A stretch of 5,651 nt of DNA. Origin: Bacteroidales bacterium UBA2632. Lineage in GTDB: Bacteria > Bacteroidota > Bacteroidia > Bacteroidales > Dysgonomonadaceae. The position numbers and the translations under genes are program-made. Below are positions 1 to 5,651 of the stretch, piece by piece. Location of the stretch: contig DENY01000055.1 of assembly GCA_002359825.1 (NCBI GenBank), positions 1 to 5,651 on the forward strand, given 5' to 3'. Numbering within the stretch: position 1 is the stretch's first letter; every line of letters begins with the position of its first letter. A model generated the notes under the pieces. It was not told the DNA's origin, ran no database searches, and was given only the letters and a program-made list of their open reading frames with translations.

Positions 1-1
1 G

Positions 2-229
2 GGGACATCCACCCTAATTACGTGTGCTTATTTTGGCATTATTCTGAGCGCTGATCGCTTTGGTATGTGTAAAAAGAAAGTGACTCCTGCTATGGATATT
101 TCCGTAATGAACATTGACAACTTACAACAAGTGGGAGGAGTAGATGATGAGGAAGGTAAATCGCTTGAGAAATCTATTAGTCATGAAGAGTATGCTCCCG
201 AAGTAGAGTTTGAAATAGTAAAGGCATAG
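2..229 (+). CDS. C-terminal end of an unidentified, possibly membrane-anchored protein (5' truncated)
   Basis: An open frame enters from the left edge and ends at the TAG at 227-229, giving the last 75 residues of a protein whose start lies outside the window. The first residues contain a hydrophobic stretch (LITCAYFGIILSA), which could be the end of a transmembrane helix. It is followed at once by a basic cluster (MCKKK), as expected for a cytoplasmic boundary under the positive-inside rule. The remaining 45 or so residues are hydrophilic and strongly acidic (for example VDDEEGK and EEYAPEVEFE). I do not recognise the family, and no catalytic motif is visible. The coding call rests on the uninterrupted frame, the plausible composition and the stop 77 nt before the next gene. 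An integral membrane protein with an acidic cytoplasmic tail is an inference. Confidence 0.6.
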   Translation, partial: GTSTLITCAYFGIILSADRFGMCKKKVTPAMDISVMNIDNLQQVGGVDDEEGKSLEKSISHEEYAPEVEFEIVKA

Positions 230-306
230 GATGAAAACCTAATGAGTAGGTATTTGTTTATAGTAAAAAACATGTATGTTATTGCTTTTTTTAAAATCAA
301 TGTACA

Positions 307-687
307 ATGAAAGAAATTGAATTTATACTTTATGTCTCTAATCAAGAGAGAAGCACAATGTTTTATCGCCATTTGCTGAAAAAAAAACCTGACTTATATG
401 TTGATGGCATGACGGAGTTTCAATTGTTGCCAGGCGTAAAATTAGGATTAATGCCTGTAAAGGTTGCAGCCAAAATTTTGAACAACAAAATGCTACCTCC
501 ATCAGAAGGTGACGGGATACCAAGATGTGAATTATATCTCAAAGTGACGAATGCCGAAAAATATATGCAACGTGCTATTGAGCTTGGTGGTGAACTAATT
601 TGCGAATTTGCTCCACAAGATTGGGGCGATACTGTGGGGTATTTAGCCGATTTAGATGGACACATTATTGCGTTTGCAGAAGCCTGA
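307..687 (+). CDS. VOC superfamily protein (glyoxalase/bleomycin-resistance/dioxygenase fold)
   Basis: This 126-residue protein has the length and layout of a single VOC domain, two beta-alpha-beta-beta-beta modules. Module one runs from EIEFILYVSN through the helix QERSTMFYRHLL to the strands FQLLPG and VKLGLMP. Module two runs from CELYLKV (about 74-80) through the helix NAEKYMQRAIELG to the closing segment DWGDTVGYLADLDGHIIAF (about 105-123). The WGD...DLDGH ending is characteristic of the family. E5, E75 and E125 sit where VOC enzymes usually place metal ligands, so a metal-dependent activity is possible, but that is inference. Members include glyoxalase I, extradiol dioxygenases, epimerases and antibiotic-binding proteins, and substrate cannot be read from the sequence. 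There is no signal peptide, so it is probably cytoplasmic. The start has an AT-rich leader without a Shine-Dalgarno. The next ORF begins 51 nt downstream, so co-transcription is possible. Confidence 0.88.
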   Translation: MKEIEFILYVSNQERSTMFYRHLLKKKPDLYVDGMTEFQLLPGVKLGLMPVKVAAKILNNKMLPPSEGDGIPRCELYLKVTNAEKYMQRAIELGGELICEFAPQDWGDTVGYLADLDGHIIAFAEA

Positions 688-738
688 AGCCTACATTTAT
701 TTATGTCCAAAAATAATCGTCAACAATAAAACAGCATA

Positions 739-1170
739 ATGATAAAGGTACGAGTTAGCCCCGATTTTAAAGAGTTGAAGAGTTTTTTGAAGTCACTTCC
801 TGCTACTTTTGAGAGTAATGGAGAAACCTTGAAGGATGATCGCAACGAAATAAAGATAATTCAAAGCGAAGAACACAAATTGTGCATCAAATCTTTCAAT
901 TGGGTCACTGCTTTTAATCGATTGATGTATTCGTGGTTTCGTGGCACCAAAACCAAAAGGTTGTACAAAGTGGGACGTCGCCTGCAGCAATTAGAAATTG
1001 ACACTCCCCAACTAGTGGGATATGTAGATGTTTATGGACAATGGCATATTATATTTCGCTCTATCTGGATCACCAATGACATGAAGGATGTGTTAGAATC
1101 AAACGTACTCAAAAGTGCTTCTTGTCGATCAAAAGCATACTCGCTAAATAGCAAGACCGCTTTTTGCTGA
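739..1170 (+). pseudogene. Truncated lipopolysaccharide kinase (Kdo/WaaP, InaA-like) fragment running into a repeat array
   Basis: The frame encodes 143 residues. Roughly the first 115 resemble the N-lobe of the InaA/WaaP-type lipopolysaccharide kinases common in Bacteroidota. The recognisable pattern is a short VSPDF opening, a LKSFLKSLPATFESNGETL segment, an RNEIKII strand, a KLCIKSFNW strand carrying the candidate ATP-binding lysine, FNRLMYSWFR, and TKRLYKVGRRLQQLEIDTP followed by LVGYVDVYG. Family members are usually about 250 residues and transfer phosphate to lipid A-core sugars at the inner membrane. This one stops before any catalytic loop (HGDxxxxN-like) or metal-binding Asp. From about residue 124 the reading frame is made of the 42-bp repeat array, so the last 20 residues look like chance translation. 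No downstream frame restores the kinase before the next gene at 1350. An in-frame TAA at 727-729 fixes the upstream limit. I judge it a decayed gene; a short functional protein is the alternative. The family assignment comes from recall of the pattern, not from a search. Confidence 0.6.
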
Positions 1171-1256
1171 CGAAATGCACCCTCGCTAAAAAAAAAGACC
1201 ACTTTGTGACGACACAATGCACCCTTGCTATACAAAATTGGCCTTTTTGTCATCAT
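1110..1256. repeat. Degenerate 42-bp tandem repeat array, about 3.5 units
   Basis: Two adjacent full units, 1141-1182 and 1183-1224, begin TCGCTAAA and end ATGCACCC, and match at 33 of 42 positions without gaps. A diverged left copy (about 1110-1140) matches its neighbour at about 20 of 31 positions. A partial right copy (1225-1256, starting TTGCTA) matches at about 60 percent. The period is exactly 14 codons, so on the minus strand all copies read in one frame as repeats of the type VVFFFSEGAFRQQK, AVLLFSEYAFDRQE and KGALCRHK. One unit has a small perfect hairpin, TTGTG-ACGA-CACAA (1204-1217), and the leftmost has a bulged one around 1118-1135. A run of nine A residues lies at 1188-1196. The array spans the 3' end of the kinase fragment and the following spacer. 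It resembles a minisatellite, and its function is unknown. Confidence 0.82.
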
Positions 1257-1349
1257 TCTAAAAGAAAGTTACCCCAATTATGTCTATTTTTTTACACAAA
1301 TGCTCTTTAAACTTCACCAACATTTACACCTAAATAAATTAAATTCGAT

Positions 1350-2027
1350 ATGACTGTTCTGTACGAAGACAACCACATCATCATTGTAAACAAAGCCTCA
1401 TCCGAAATTGTGCAAGGCGACAAAACGGGCGACAAGCCCCTGTCGGAAATGGTGAAAGAATACTTGAAAGAGAAGTACAACAAACCCGGCAATGTTTTCT
1501 GCGGTGTAACGCATCGACTGGATAGACCCACAAGCGGCATTGTCGTTTTTGCCAAAACGAGCAAGGTACTGCCTCGCCTCAATAAAATGTTTAAAGATGA
1601 TGAGGTGGAAAAGGTTTATTGGGCCATTGTTCAAAATCGGCCAACTAATGACACTGGTACTTTGACCCACTATCTCATCAAAGATGAGAAAAGAAACAAA
1701 TCCTCGGCCTATCATACTGAGAAACCAAACACGAAGAAAGCTTTGCTTCACTACTCACTCATCGACCAATCTGACAACTACTACCTGCTCGAAGTGAAAC
1801 TTGAGACTGGTCGCCACCATCAAATACGAGTGCAATTGGCTAGTATTGGTTGTCCTGTAAAAGGTGATTTAAAATATGGTGCAAAGCGTTCCAATCGCGA
1901 TGGAAGCATCAGTTTACATGCTCGAGGCATATCTTTCATTCATCCAGTATCGCAAAACAAGATTGATATCACTGCACCCGTGCCCGATGACAATTTGTGG
2001 AAAGCTTTTGAAACAAGTGTTGGGTGA
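1350..2027 (+). CDS. RluA-family RNA pseudouridine synthase (no S4 domain)
   Basis: Pseudouridine synthases of this family isomerise specific uridines in 23S rRNA or tRNA to pseudouridine. The 225-residue protein opens with VLYEDNHIIIVNKASSEIVQ, the usual first strand pair with the NK motif. It carries the signature HRLDRPTSG (55-63), in which D58 is the expected catalytic aspartate. Later come KVYWAIV (88-94) and the RNA-binding/active-site segment LETGRHHQIRVQLASIG (151-167), followed by GDLKYG and LHAR. The length matches the compact RluA/TruC type; RluC/RluD types carry an extra N-terminal S4 domain that is absent here. The target uridine cannot be deduced, so no symbol is given. The start is secure because an in-frame TAA lies at 1335-1337, only 12 nt upstream of the ATG. 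The gene looks C-richer than its neighbours by eye. No clear promoter or terminator is visible around it. Confidence 0.95.
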   Translation: MTVLYEDNHIIIVNKASSEIVQGDKTGDKPLSEMVKEYLKEKYNKPGNVFCGVTHRLDRPTSGIVVFAKTSKVLPRLNKMFKDDEVEKVYWAIVQNRPTNDTGTLTHYLIKDEKRNKSSAYHTEKPNTKKALLHYSLIDQSDNYYLLEVKLETGRHHQIRVQLASIGCPVKGDLKYGAKRSNRDGSISLHARGISFIHPVSQNKIDITAPVPDDNLWKAFETSVG

Positions 2028-2073
2028 ATTAGATATTCATTTACATTCGTTTCCTTTTTTGATATAAAAATCT

Positions 2074-2081
2074 TACATTTG
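2074..2081 (+). promoter_or_regulatory. Bacteroidota-type -7 promoter element (TACATTTG)
   Basis: TACATTTG is a perfect match to the TAnnTTTG -7 consensus of the primary sigma factor in Bacteroidota. It lies 33 nt before the ATG at 2115, which places transcription start near 2086-2088 and leaves an A-rich leader of under 30 nt (AAAAAAGAAAAACCAAAAT), typical of the phylum. A canonical TTTG at -33 is not seen at the right distance. The nearest candidates, TTCG at 2046-2049 and TTTC at 2050-2053, are imperfect. It would drive the nucleotidyltransferase gene and perhaps the CorC-like gene behind it. Confidence 0.65.
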
Positions 2082-2114
2082 CAAGAGTAATATATAAAAA
2101 AGAAAAACCAAAAT

Positions 2115-3017
2115 ATGAAACCAACTTTATTAGTATTAGCAGCAGGTTTAGGAAGCCGTTACGGAGGATTGAAACAATTGGATGGATTGGGCCCGAACGG
2201 TGAAACAATTATGGATTACTCAATTTACGATGCAGTGAAAGCTGGATTTGGAAAAGTAGTTTTTGTGATTCGCAGAACGTTTGAGGAAGAATTCAGAGAG
2301 AAAGTTACAAAGAAATACGAACACCTACTCCCCATTGAGATTGTTTTTCAAGAATTAGACGATTTACCCAAAGGTTTCGAATTGAACCCCGACCGTGTGA
2401 AGCCATGGGGTACAAATCATGCTTTGATGATGGGCAAGAGTGCAATCAACGAGTCCTTTGCTGTAATTAATGCTGATGATTTTTACGGTAGAAAGAGTTA
2501 TCAAGTGATTTGCGATTTCTTGTCGAAGCTAGAGAATACTGAAAACAAATACTGTATGGTGGGCTATAGAGTTGGCAACACGTTGTCCGAAAGTGGAACT
2601 GTGGCGCGGGGTGTTTGCGAAACTGACGAAAACAGCAATCTTACTGGCATTGTAGAGCGCACACAGATAAAAAGAATCGACGGTGTTGTAAAATATAAAG
2701 ACGAGAACGATGAGTGGATATCTTTACCAGATAACAAGCCTGTTTCTATGAACATGTTTGGTTTCACACCCGATTACTTTGATTACTCTGATGAGTTTTT
2801 TGTGAATTTCTTGAACGAAAATGAAAAGAAGTTGAAAGCTGAGTTCTTTATTCCAACTTTGGTGAATGACTTAATTGTAGATGACAAAATTGAGATGAAA
2901 GTACTCGATACCTCATCGCAATGGTTTGGTGTGACTTATCAAGAGGATCGACCTTTTGTGGTTAGCAAATTTAAAGAATTGGTAGAACTAGGTGAATATC
3001 CTTCTCCGTTATTCTAA
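2115..3017 (+). CDS. Sugar nucleotidyltransferase (NTP_transferase, NDP-sugar pyrophosphorylase-like)
   Basis: Enzymes of this family join a sugar 1-phosphate to an NTP, giving an NDP-sugar and pyrophosphate for glycan or cell-surface synthesis in the cytoplasm. The 300-residue protein starts with the nucleotide-binding loop LVLAAGLGSRYGGLKQL (6-22), with the GxGSR core followed by the conserved lysine K20. KPWGTNHALM (96-105) fits the base/ribose-binding region. NADDFYG (119-125) supplies the aspartate expected to bind Mg2+. YRVGNTLSESGTVARGVC (151-168), VERTQI (180-185) and VSMNMFGF (210-217) match the sugar-binding half of the fold. There is no left-handed beta-helix acyltransferase domain and no fused kinase. 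Neither the nucleotide nor the sugar can be assigned. RmlA/GalU-like and MurU-like roles are all possible, so no symbol is given. The ATG follows a strong A-rich leader and a good -7 box. The CorC-like gene starts 39 nt after its stop. Confidence 0.9.
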   Translation: MKPTLLVLAAGLGSRYGGLKQLDGLGPNGETIMDYSIYDAVKAGFGKVVFVIRRTFEEEFREKVTKKYEHLLPIEIVFQELDDLPKGFELNPDRVKPWGTNHALMMGKSAINESFAVINADDFYGRKSYQVICDFLSKLENTENKYCMVGYRVGNTLSESGTVARGVCETDENSNLTGIVERTQIKRIDGVVKYKDENDEWISLPDNKPVSMNMFGFTPDYFDYSDEFFVNFLNENEKKLKAEFFIPTLVNDLIVDDKIEMKVLDTSSQWFGVTYQEDRPFVVSKFKELVELGEYPSPLF

Positions 3018-3056
3018 AGCGTTTTTCTAGATTGTGATTTAAATTAAAATCATTAG

Positions 3057-4340
3057 ATGATTTACATTCTGGTAATTGTTATTCTGATTCTGTTGAACGG
3101 TTTTTTTGCCCTTTCTGAAATAGCTTTAGTGTCTAGCAAGAAAACACGTTTAGAAACCTACAGCAATGAAGGTCATAAGGGAGCCAAGGTAGCGCTCCAA
3201 CTTCAGTCTAAATCGGAGAATTTTCTTTCTGCCATACAAGTTGGTATAACACTTATTGGAATCATTAACGGAGTGTATGGAGGAGTGACAATTGCAGCAA
3301 AAGTTGCTCCTTTTTTCAAACAATATCAAGTTTTAGCTCCTTATGCCGAGAATATTTCTTTGGCATTGGTTGTTTTTATAATTACTTATGTTTCTATTGT
3401 TGTAGGCGAATTGGTGCCAAAAACTATAGCACTGAATAATCCAGAAAAGGTTGCAAAAGTTGTTGCCATTCCAATTTCTTATTTCAGTAAAGCTTTTCAT
3501 CCGTTTGTGAGTTTGTTGTCAAAATCGACACATCTATTGAATAAAATGCTGGGGATACAAAAAGAAACAGAAGTAATATCTGAAATGGAACTACGATCGA
3601 TGATAAAAGTTGCATCAATGCAAGGTGTTATCGAAAAAGAACAAGATATCATTCACGAGAGAGTCTTTTATTTCTCGGATAAACGTGCAAGGCATTTAAT
3701 GACTCATCGCACAGATGTCGATTGGATAGACATTAATAATGCTCAAACAAGCATTATAGACGAAGTTATAAATTCTCGCCATAGCAAATTGATTGTTTGT
3801 CAAGACAGCTTAGATAATTTTCTTGGCGTTGTTACGGTTAAAGAGGTATTGGTCGAATTATTGAAAGATACAGATTTTTCTTTACAGCAATTCATTATAG
3901 AGCCTTTGATTGTGCCCTCATCGATTCGTGCTCAACGTGTGCTCGATCTTTTCAAGAAGAATCAACAATATATAGCCTTTGTAGTAGATGAATACGGGAA
4001 CTTCGAGGGGATAATGACTCTTCATGATATTATTGAAAATCTTGTAGGTGATATCCCGCAAGAAGACGAAGAAATAGAACCGGATATTTTCATTCGCGAA
4101 GATAATTCTGCTCTAGTTAGTGGAGATGCCTCCATAGAACTAATGGCTCATTTTATAAAAGACTTTATAATTGATTTCGATGAAATAGATTATTCAACAA
4201 TTGCAGGTTTTGTGTTGGCTAATATAAATAAAATACCTCAGTTGGGTGATAAATTTGAATATGAGGATTTGATTTTTGAAATAATCGATCTAGATGGTAA
4301 TAGAATAGACAAAATTCTAATCACAAAAAAGCAAAAATAG
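3057..4340 (+). CDS. Hemolysin/CorC family membrane protein (CNNM domain, CBS pair, CorC_HlyC domain)
   Basis: The 427-residue protein has the full three-part architecture of CNNM/CorC transporters. Residues 1 to about 190 form the CNNM (DUF21) membrane domain. Its first helix (IYILVIVILILLNGFFALSE) leads into the hallmark SEIALVSSKK. A second hydrophobic segment lies around 57-80, and a third (about 100-118) ends in VVGELVPKTIAL with the conserved GExxPK. Two CBS domains follow, about 212-270 (LMTHRTDVDWID to GVVTVKEVL) and 280-333 (VVDEYGNFEGIMTLHDIIE), expected to bind adenine nucleotides. A CorC_HlyC domain fills about 347-425. Characterised homologues export Mg2+ or other divalent cations or affect their resistance. 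The older name hemolysin does not imply toxicity here. Location is the inner membrane. GldE of gliding flavobacteria belongs to the same family, but nothing in the neighbourhood supports that role. It probably shares a transcript with the upstream gene. Confidence 0.95.
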   Translation: MIYILVIVILILLNGFFALSEIALVSSKKTRLETYSNEGHKGAKVALQLQSKSENFLSAIQVGITLIGIINGVYGGVTIAAKVAPFFKQYQVLAPYAENISLALVVFIITYVSIVVGELVPKTIALNNPEKVAKVVAIPISYFSKAFHPFVSLLSKSTHLLNKMLGIQKETEVISEMELRSMIKVASMQGVIEKEQDIIHERVFYFSDKRARHLMTHRTDVDWIDINNAQTSIIDEVINSRHSKLIVCQDSLDNFLGVVTVKEVLVELLKDTDFSLQQFIIEPLIVPSSIRAQRVLDLFKKNQQYIAFVVDEYGNFEGIMTLHDIIENLVGDIPQEDEEIEPDIFIREDNSALVSGDASIELMAHFIKDFIIDFDEIDYSTIAGFVLANINKIPQLGDKFEYEDLIFEIIDLDGNRIDKILITKKQK

Positions 4341-4374
4341 ATGTCGGAAATTAACATTGAGGCTGTTTTATTCT

Positions 4375-4382
4375 GATATTTG
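4375..4382 (+). promoter_or_regulatory. Candidate distal -7 element upstream of galM (GATATTTG)
   Basis: GATATTTG matches the Bacteroidota TAnnTTTG box at all but its first position and lies in the 145-nt gap between the CorC-like gene and galM. The only TTG nearby, in ATTG at 4356-4359, is 15 nt upstream, shorter than the usual spacing of about 17-23. Use of this site would give galM a leader of roughly 100 nt. The call is weak because short AT-rich motifs of this kind arise by chance. Confidence 0.3.
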
Positions 4383-4436
4383 CGTTTATATGTTTTACAA
4401 CACCTTTTTTTGATTTAAAAATTGATACGGATGTGT

Positions 4437-4444
4437 TATTTTTA
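4437..4444 (+). promoter_or_regulatory. Candidate proximal -7 element upstream of galM (TATTTTTA)
   Basis: TATTTTTA differs from TAnnTTTG only in its last base. A TTTG at 4409-4412 lies 24 nt upstream, close to but slightly beyond the expected -33 spacing. Transcription from here would begin near 4450 and leave a leader of about 35 nt before the ATG at 4486, similar to the leader predicted for the gene at 2115. I favour it slightly over the distal candidate, mainly on leader length. Confidence 0.35.
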
Positions 4445-4485
4445 CACGGAAATAAAAAACAGACTGAACTAATTATATAAATTTT

Positions 4486-5571
4486 ATGGATGCCCCTATA
4501 GCAAATACATTAAGTGGACTCTCTGTCGATCAATTTAAGAAGATAGTTGACGATAAAAAGACCAATCTTTATATTCTCACTAATAAAAATGGATGTGAGC
4601 TAACTGTGACCAATTATGGAGCAAAGATTGTATCGCTCATGGTGCCCGACAAAAACGGAACGTTAGTTGATGTTGTAACCGGTCACGGATCAATTGATAC
4701 ATACTTAAGTTCCGAAGAGCCTTATTTTGGAGCAATTTGTGGGAGAACCGCAAACAGAATTGCTAATGGAACATTCACACTTGAAGATAAAACATATTCT
4801 TTGGCAATTAATAATGGACCTAATAGTTTGCATGGTGGCGTAAAAGGATTCAACGCTGTTGTTTGGGATGTGAAAGAGGTTTTGGCAAACTCCATTAAAT
4901 TACAATACTTGTCAAAGGATGGTGAAGAAGGCTATCCAGGCAATTTAATAGTGACCGTTACATACACTATGACCAATGAGAACTCAGTGATAATAGACTA
5001 TAAGGCTACAACTGACAAACCCACCATTTTAAATCTCACCAACCACTCATATTTCAATTTGTCTGGTGCAGGAGATCCATCTATTAAAGATCATGTTCTG
5101 ACAATTAATGCCGACACATATCTTCCTGTTGATGCAACAGCCATTCCATATGGCGATGCAGAAGAAGTGAAAGGAACACCTATGGATTTCACCACACCAC
5201 ATACTATTGGTTCGCGAATAAATGATGATTTCCAACAGTTATTGTATGGTAAAGGATATGATCATACTTATGTTTTGAATAAAAGATATAAAGATGAGTT
5301 TTCTTTTTGTGCTCGTTGCGAATCTCCTAAAACCGGAATCGTTATGGAGGTTTATACTTCCGAACCAGGCATGCAATTATATACAGGCAACTGGATGACA
5401 GATAAATTAACTGGTAAAAATGGATTAAAATATCCTGAACGATCAGCCGTTTGCTTTGAAACTCAGCATTACCCTGATAGTATAAATAAACCAGACTACC
5501 CATCAACGGAGCTTCATCCAGGTGATACATTTAGGTCGAAAACATCTTTCAAATTTAGCGTTAAACAATAG
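4486..5571 (+). CDS. galM: Aldose 1-epimerase (galactose mutarotase)
   Basis: GalM interconverts the alpha and beta anomers of galactose and glucose, feeding the Leloir pathway. The 361-residue length is typical. All active-site landmarks are present: NYGAKIVSL in the first strands, FGAICGRTANRIANGTF (81-97) with substrate-binding R91, NSLHGG (113-118) with H116, TNHSYFNLSG (185-194) with the acid H187, GYDHTYVL (257-264) with substrate-binding D259, and CFETQHYPDS (323-332) with the catalytic base E325. The N-terminal segment LSGLSVDQFKKIVDDKKTNL resembles the start of mature Bacteroides-type GalM proteins. Many of those have a signal peptide or lipobox in front; here there is none, and an in-frame TGA at 4465-4467 excludes a longer start. 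The enzyme is therefore predicted to be cytoplasmic. The following ORF starts 61 nt after the stop with no hairpin terminator between, so galM probably heads an operon. Confidence 0.96.
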   Translation: MDAPIANTLSGLSVDQFKKIVDDKKTNLYILTNKNGCELTVTNYGAKIVSLMVPDKNGTLVDVVTGHGSIDTYLSSEEPYFGAICGRTANRIANGTFTLEDKTYSLAINNGPNSLHGGVKGFNAVVWDVKEVLANSIKLQYLSKDGEEGYPGNLIVTVTYTMTNENSVIIDYKATTDKPTILNLTNHSYFNLSGAGDPSIKDHVLTINADTYLPVDATAIPYGDAEEVKGTPMDFTTPHTIGSRINDDFQQLLYGKGYDHTYVLNKRYKDEFSFCARCESPKTGIVMEVYTSEPGMQLYTGNWMTDKLTGKNGLKYPERSAVCFETQHYPDSINKPDYPSTELHPGDTFRSKTSFKFSVKQ

Positions 5572-5632
5572 AAACCGATAATTCATATTCATATACATTC
5601 TATATCAAATCAATTATTAATAACAATTTAAC

Positions 5633-5651
5633 ATGAACAAATTAAAAACAA
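5633..5651 (+). CDS. Start of a further gene, cut by the window edge
   Basis: An ATG at 5633 opens a frame reading MNKLKT before the window ends. It follows an A/T-rich leader (ATTAATAACAATTTAAC) like those of the other genes here, lies on the same strand and comes 61 nt after galM. In Bacteroidota, galM is often followed by a sugar transporter and galactokinase, so a hexose-use gene is a reasonable expectation. Six codons cannot identify it. Confidence 0.5.

Noticed and set aside
247..256. TAGGTATTTG upstream of the VOC gene as a possible -7 box
   Set aside because: The TA and TTTG are separated by four bases instead of two, and no TTTG is found at the -33 distance, so it does not meet the consensus.
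420..710. A 96-codon minus-strand frame opposite the VOC gene
   Set aside because: It is antisense to a well-supported gene, and its translation shows no domain-like pattern. It is a shadow of the coding strand.
1188..1196. Run of nine A residues as a possible frameshift site restoring the kinase gene
   Set aside because: The run lies after the frame's stop and inside the repeat array, and no frame downstream of it up to 1349 contains kinase-like sequence, so neither slippage nor a sequencing error would restore a full-length gene.
1110..1256. CRISPR array
   Set aside because: The units are directly adjacent with no distinct spacers, and divergence is spread along the whole unit instead of a constant repeat with variable spacers. 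No cas gene is present.
1307..1751. Long open frames on the minus strand opposite the pseudouridine synthase gene
   Set aside because: They lie wholly antisense to a gene with a complete RluA-family signature, show no recognisable motif and overlap each other in different frames.
3035..3052. A/T-only inverted repeat TGATTT-AAATTA-AAATCA between the nucleotidyltransferase and the CorC-like gene
   Set aside because: The stem is six pairs, almost all A-T, with no T-tract after it, and it ends 4 nt before the next ATG. It is too weak for an intrinsic terminator and expected by chance in AT-rich spacer DNA.

Overview
The window is a compact, single-strand stretch of a bacterial chromosome, almost certainly from Bacteroidota and probably Bacteroidales-like. 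Four things point there. Translation starts follow A-rich leaders with no clear Shine-Dalgarno. A perfect Bacteroidota-type -7 box (TAnnTTTG) lies just upstream of one gene. The base composition is moderately AT-rich. Several proteins (a WaaP/InaA-like kinase fragment, a 300-aa sugar nucleotidyltransferase, a GalM with a Bacteroides-style N-terminus) resemble families common in that phylum. This placement rests on pattern recognition, not on a search.

Layout, all genes on the + strand: (1) 2-229, the C-terminal end of an unidentified protein with a short hydrophobic stretch and an acidic tail. (2) 307-687, a small VOC (glyoxalase/bleomycin-resistance fold) protein. (3) 739-1170, what looks like the front part of a lipopolysaccharide kinase (Kdo/WaaP, InaA-like) gene. 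Its catalytic part is missing and its 3' end runs into (4) a degenerate 42-bp tandem repeat array at about 1110-1256. (5) 1257-1349, a short AT-rich spacer in which I see no gene. (6) 1350-2027, an RluA-type pseudouridine synthase. (7) 2115-3017, a sugar-nucleotide pyrophosphorylase-like nucleotidyltransferase with a good promoter, followed after 39 nt by (8) 3057-4340, a CNNM/CBS/CorC_HlyC membrane protein (hemolysin/CorC family). (9) 4486-5571, aldose 1-epimerase GalM with all four key catalytic residues. (10) The first codons of a further ORF from 5633 to the window edge.

Most of the window is housekeeping metabolism: RNA modification, nucleotide-sugar synthesis, membrane ion transport and hexose mutarotation. 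The nucleotidyltransferase and CorC-like gene may be co-transcribed. GalM probably leads a sugar-use operon continuing past the right edge. The least ordinary part is the kinase fragment with its repeat array. The 42-bp period is a multiple of three, so the array reads as 14-residue repeats and stays open on the minus strand. I found no convincing evidence for a new multi-gene system.
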